NCBI GenBank assembly: GCA_036924855.1
Contig: JBAGRP010000001.1
Span: 1,860,001-1,924,000 of the forward strand
Direction: 5' to 3'
DNA length: 64,000 bases
From: Nitrobacteraceae bacterium AZCC 2146
Lineage (GTDB): Bacteria > Pseudomonadota > Alphaproteobacteria > Rhizobiales > Xanthobacteraceae
The notes under the pieces were generated by a model. It was not told where the DNA came from. It was given only the letters and a program-made list of their open reading frames with translations, and ran no database searches. The position numbers were made by a program, and so were the translations under genes. Positions 62,609 to 64,000 of the stretch are shown here, one piece after another; position 1 is the stretch's first letter; every line of letters begins with the position of its first letter.

Positions 62609-63364
62609 TCACGCCCGGCGCGACAGGAAATCCAGCACACCTTCCTTGTAGACACGGTCGCCGACCGCGCGCATGTGGTCGCGGTTTGGAATGTCCAGCA
62701 CCTCGGAGCCGGCGATCACCTGCTGCAATGCCTGTGCGGAGCCGGCGATCTCATCGGTGGTGCCGACCGCGATCAGCGTGGGCACCTTGATGCTGGCGGC
62801 TTCATCCTGGGTCATCAGGCGCCGCGAGCCGCGCAAGCACGCCGCGAGCGCGCGGCGATCGGAACGGGTCTGGTCGGCGAAGGCGCGAAAGGTGCGGCCG
62901 ACCGGATCGGTGACATCCTCCAGCGACGGCGCTTCCAGAGCGGTGGCGACGTTCTCGCCGGGTCCGCCGCCCTTGATCAGCCCCATGCCGAGGCCGCCGA
63001 AAATCGCGCTGCGGATCAGCGCCGCATGACTCTGCGCGAGATAGGCGGTAATGCGCGCGCCCATTGAATAGCCCATCATGTCCGTGCGCGTGATGCCGAG
63101 ATGCGCCATCAGCGCGCGGACATCGCCGGCCATGGTGCCAATGTGATACTCCTCGGAATCATACAGCTTGCTGGACTCGCCGTGGCCGCGATTATCGAGC
63201 GCGATGACGCGGCGGTTGTACTTCTTCAGCTCCGACACCCAGGTCGGATACACCCAGTTGACGTTCTTGCTGGAGGCGAAGCCGTGCACGAGCACGATCG
63301 GATCGCCCTCGCCTTCATCGAGATAGGCAATTTCAACAGCGCCGTTGTGGAAGCTCGGCATCAA
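62609..63364 (-). CDS. Alpha/beta hydrolase
   Basis: 251 residues. IVLVHGFASSKNVNW is the HG oxyanion segment, MGYSMGARIT the nucleophile elbow with Ser (about 98), AVGTTDEIAGS the acid and NRDHMRAVGD the His (about 232). The catalytic triad is complete and the length is typical of esterase/RsbQ/BphD-like enzymes without a large lid. Substrate unknown; no signal peptide. Confidence 0.9.
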   Translation of the reverse strand: MMPSFHNGAVEIAYLDEGEGDPIVLVHGFASSKNVNWVYPTWVSELKKYNRRVIALDNRGHGESSKLYDSEEYHIGTMAGDVRALMAHLGITRTDMMGYSMGARITAYLAQSHAALIRSAIFGGLGMGLIKGGGPGENVATALEAPSLEDVTDPVGRTFRAFADQTRSDRRALAACLRGSRRLMTQDEAASIKVPTLIAVGTTDEIAGSAQALQQVIAGSEVLDIPNRDHMRAVGDRVYKEGVLDFLSRRA

Positions 63365-63412
63365 GAATTCCGTTTGTAATAGGGAATGGGTAATCGGCGG
63401 GAAGGTGGCAGT

Positions 63413-64000
63413 TTAGCCGTGCACGGCGACTGCCGCCAGTGTGGGACGTAAGGCCATTTCGTGGCGGAGCCGCAGCTCATGGCGCAGCCGCCGCGCCTTG
63501 GAGCGCTGCAGCCACGACCAGGTGAGGCGTTCGGTAGTGGCCTTGATGGACGAGAGGAAGCCGAACAGCGCCAGCAGCGCCCAGAACACCCACATGCTCA
63601 GGTTGAACGCGCCGGCCGCCAGCAACAGCGCGCCGCGGCCGAACATTTTTATAATGGCGCGGGTCTGGCCGCCCCTGGATTCCGCGAGCTTCGCCGCGCG
63701 GGCAACATCCCTCGGTCCCTCGGCGATGCGCAGCGTATCCAGCGCACCGCGGGCGCCGGCCTTCTCGCCGACGCGACCGACATCCTTGGCGAGGCGAACG
63801 AGCCCGCCGGCCTTTTCGGCGCGGAACGCGGCCTTCACCGCGTCGATGGTTTTGCCCGGCCGCAGGATCGAGGCATCGGCCATCGCCGTCTGCAGCAGGG
63901 GCGTATCGACCACACTGCGCGCCGACCGCCCGGCCCAGGCGGTAAGCCCCTCGCCAAGCCGGCCGACCTTGCGGGCGTCCTTCACCAGCGTCAGCCCGGC
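63413..64000 (-). CDS. Hypothetical membrane protein, C-terminal part, partial at window edge
   Basis: The frame is open from the stop at 63413 to the window end (about 195 residues). A GTG at 63985 could be the start, but the reading frame continues beyond it. Most of the visible part is basic and helical (LVRLAKDVGRVGEKAGARGALDTLRIAEGPRDVARAAKLAE), then comes one membrane segment (GRGALLLAAGAFNLSMWVFWALLALFGFL) and a basic tail. No family recognised. Confidence 0.7.
   Translation of the reverse strand, partial: AGLTLVKDARKVGRLGEGLTAWAGRSARSVVDTPLLQTAMADASILRPGKTIDAVKAAFRAEKAGGLVRLAKDVGRVGEKAGARGALDTLRIAEGPRDVARAAKLAESRGGQTRAIIKMFGRGALLLAAGAFNLSMWVFWALLALFGFLSSIKATTERLTWSWLQRSKARRLRHELRLRHEMALRPTLAAVAVHG

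Overview
The window comes from a high-GC alphaproteobacterial chromosome. The gene content points to the Bradyrhizobium/Rhodopseudomonas/Afipia group (Nitrobacteraceae): DUF2336, DUF3126 and PAS_5 proteins, a BTLCP-type cysteine peptidase, a rhizobial IscU-like scaffold, and dense single-copy genes with palindromic elements between them. This placement is inference from family content, not from a database search. No phage, plasmid, insertion sequence or CRISPR array is visible.

Layout. Positions 1-3511 carry a PaoABC-type molybdenum aldehyde oxidoreductase operon (first gene cut by the window edge). After a gene-poor stretch and tRNA-Gly(TCC), 4.4-13 kb is a sulfur/methionine uptake region: metQ-metI-metN, an Xre/MmyB regulator facing an NAD(P)-binding epimerase, two sulfonate-type binding proteins, a second MetQ and a secreted amidase. 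Positions 13-16.3 kb hold a LysR regulator divergent from an aspartate dehydrogenase and branched-chain-type binding protein pair. Positions 16.3-25.6 kb hold an aldo/keto reductase, a Tat-exported GH1 beta-glucosidase convergent with an OprB porin, a ZntB/CorA transporter, a PiT phosphate transporter and a PhoD phosphatase.

Positions 25.8-34.7 kb mix tRNA-Tyr and tRNA-Thr, rlmB, a chemotaxis receptor, an outer-membrane beta-barrel protein and several small secreted low-complexity proteins. Positions 34.9-39.7 kb hold NAD kinase, a receiver/Hpt pair, a DUF2336 protein and a lytic transglycosylase. Positions 39.9-48.6 kb are core metabolism (hisI, folE, an IscU-like scaffold, yidD, thrS, a nitroreductase) with an MFS exporter. 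Positions 48.6-57.7 kb concentrate c-di-GMP-type signalling (GGDEF-EAL protein, PAS_5 protein, double PilZ protein, BTLCP peptidase) with patatin, CBS and rhomboid proteins. The right end has gamma-carbonic anhydrase, cysE, an alpha/beta hydrolase and small conserved unknowns.

The points most worth checking are: an apparent one-base deletion that separates a Tat signal from the Mo subunit of the aldehyde oxidoreductase; a structured, terminator-ended candidate small RNA at 55.1-55.3 kb; a very AT-rich perfect 15-bp inverted repeat at 56.94 kb; recurring CGAATAC/GTATTCG palindromes beside cyclic-di-GMP genes; two perfect and several near-perfect CtrA-type TTAA-N7-TTAA sites; and two inverted copies of a 165-bp palindromic intergenic element.
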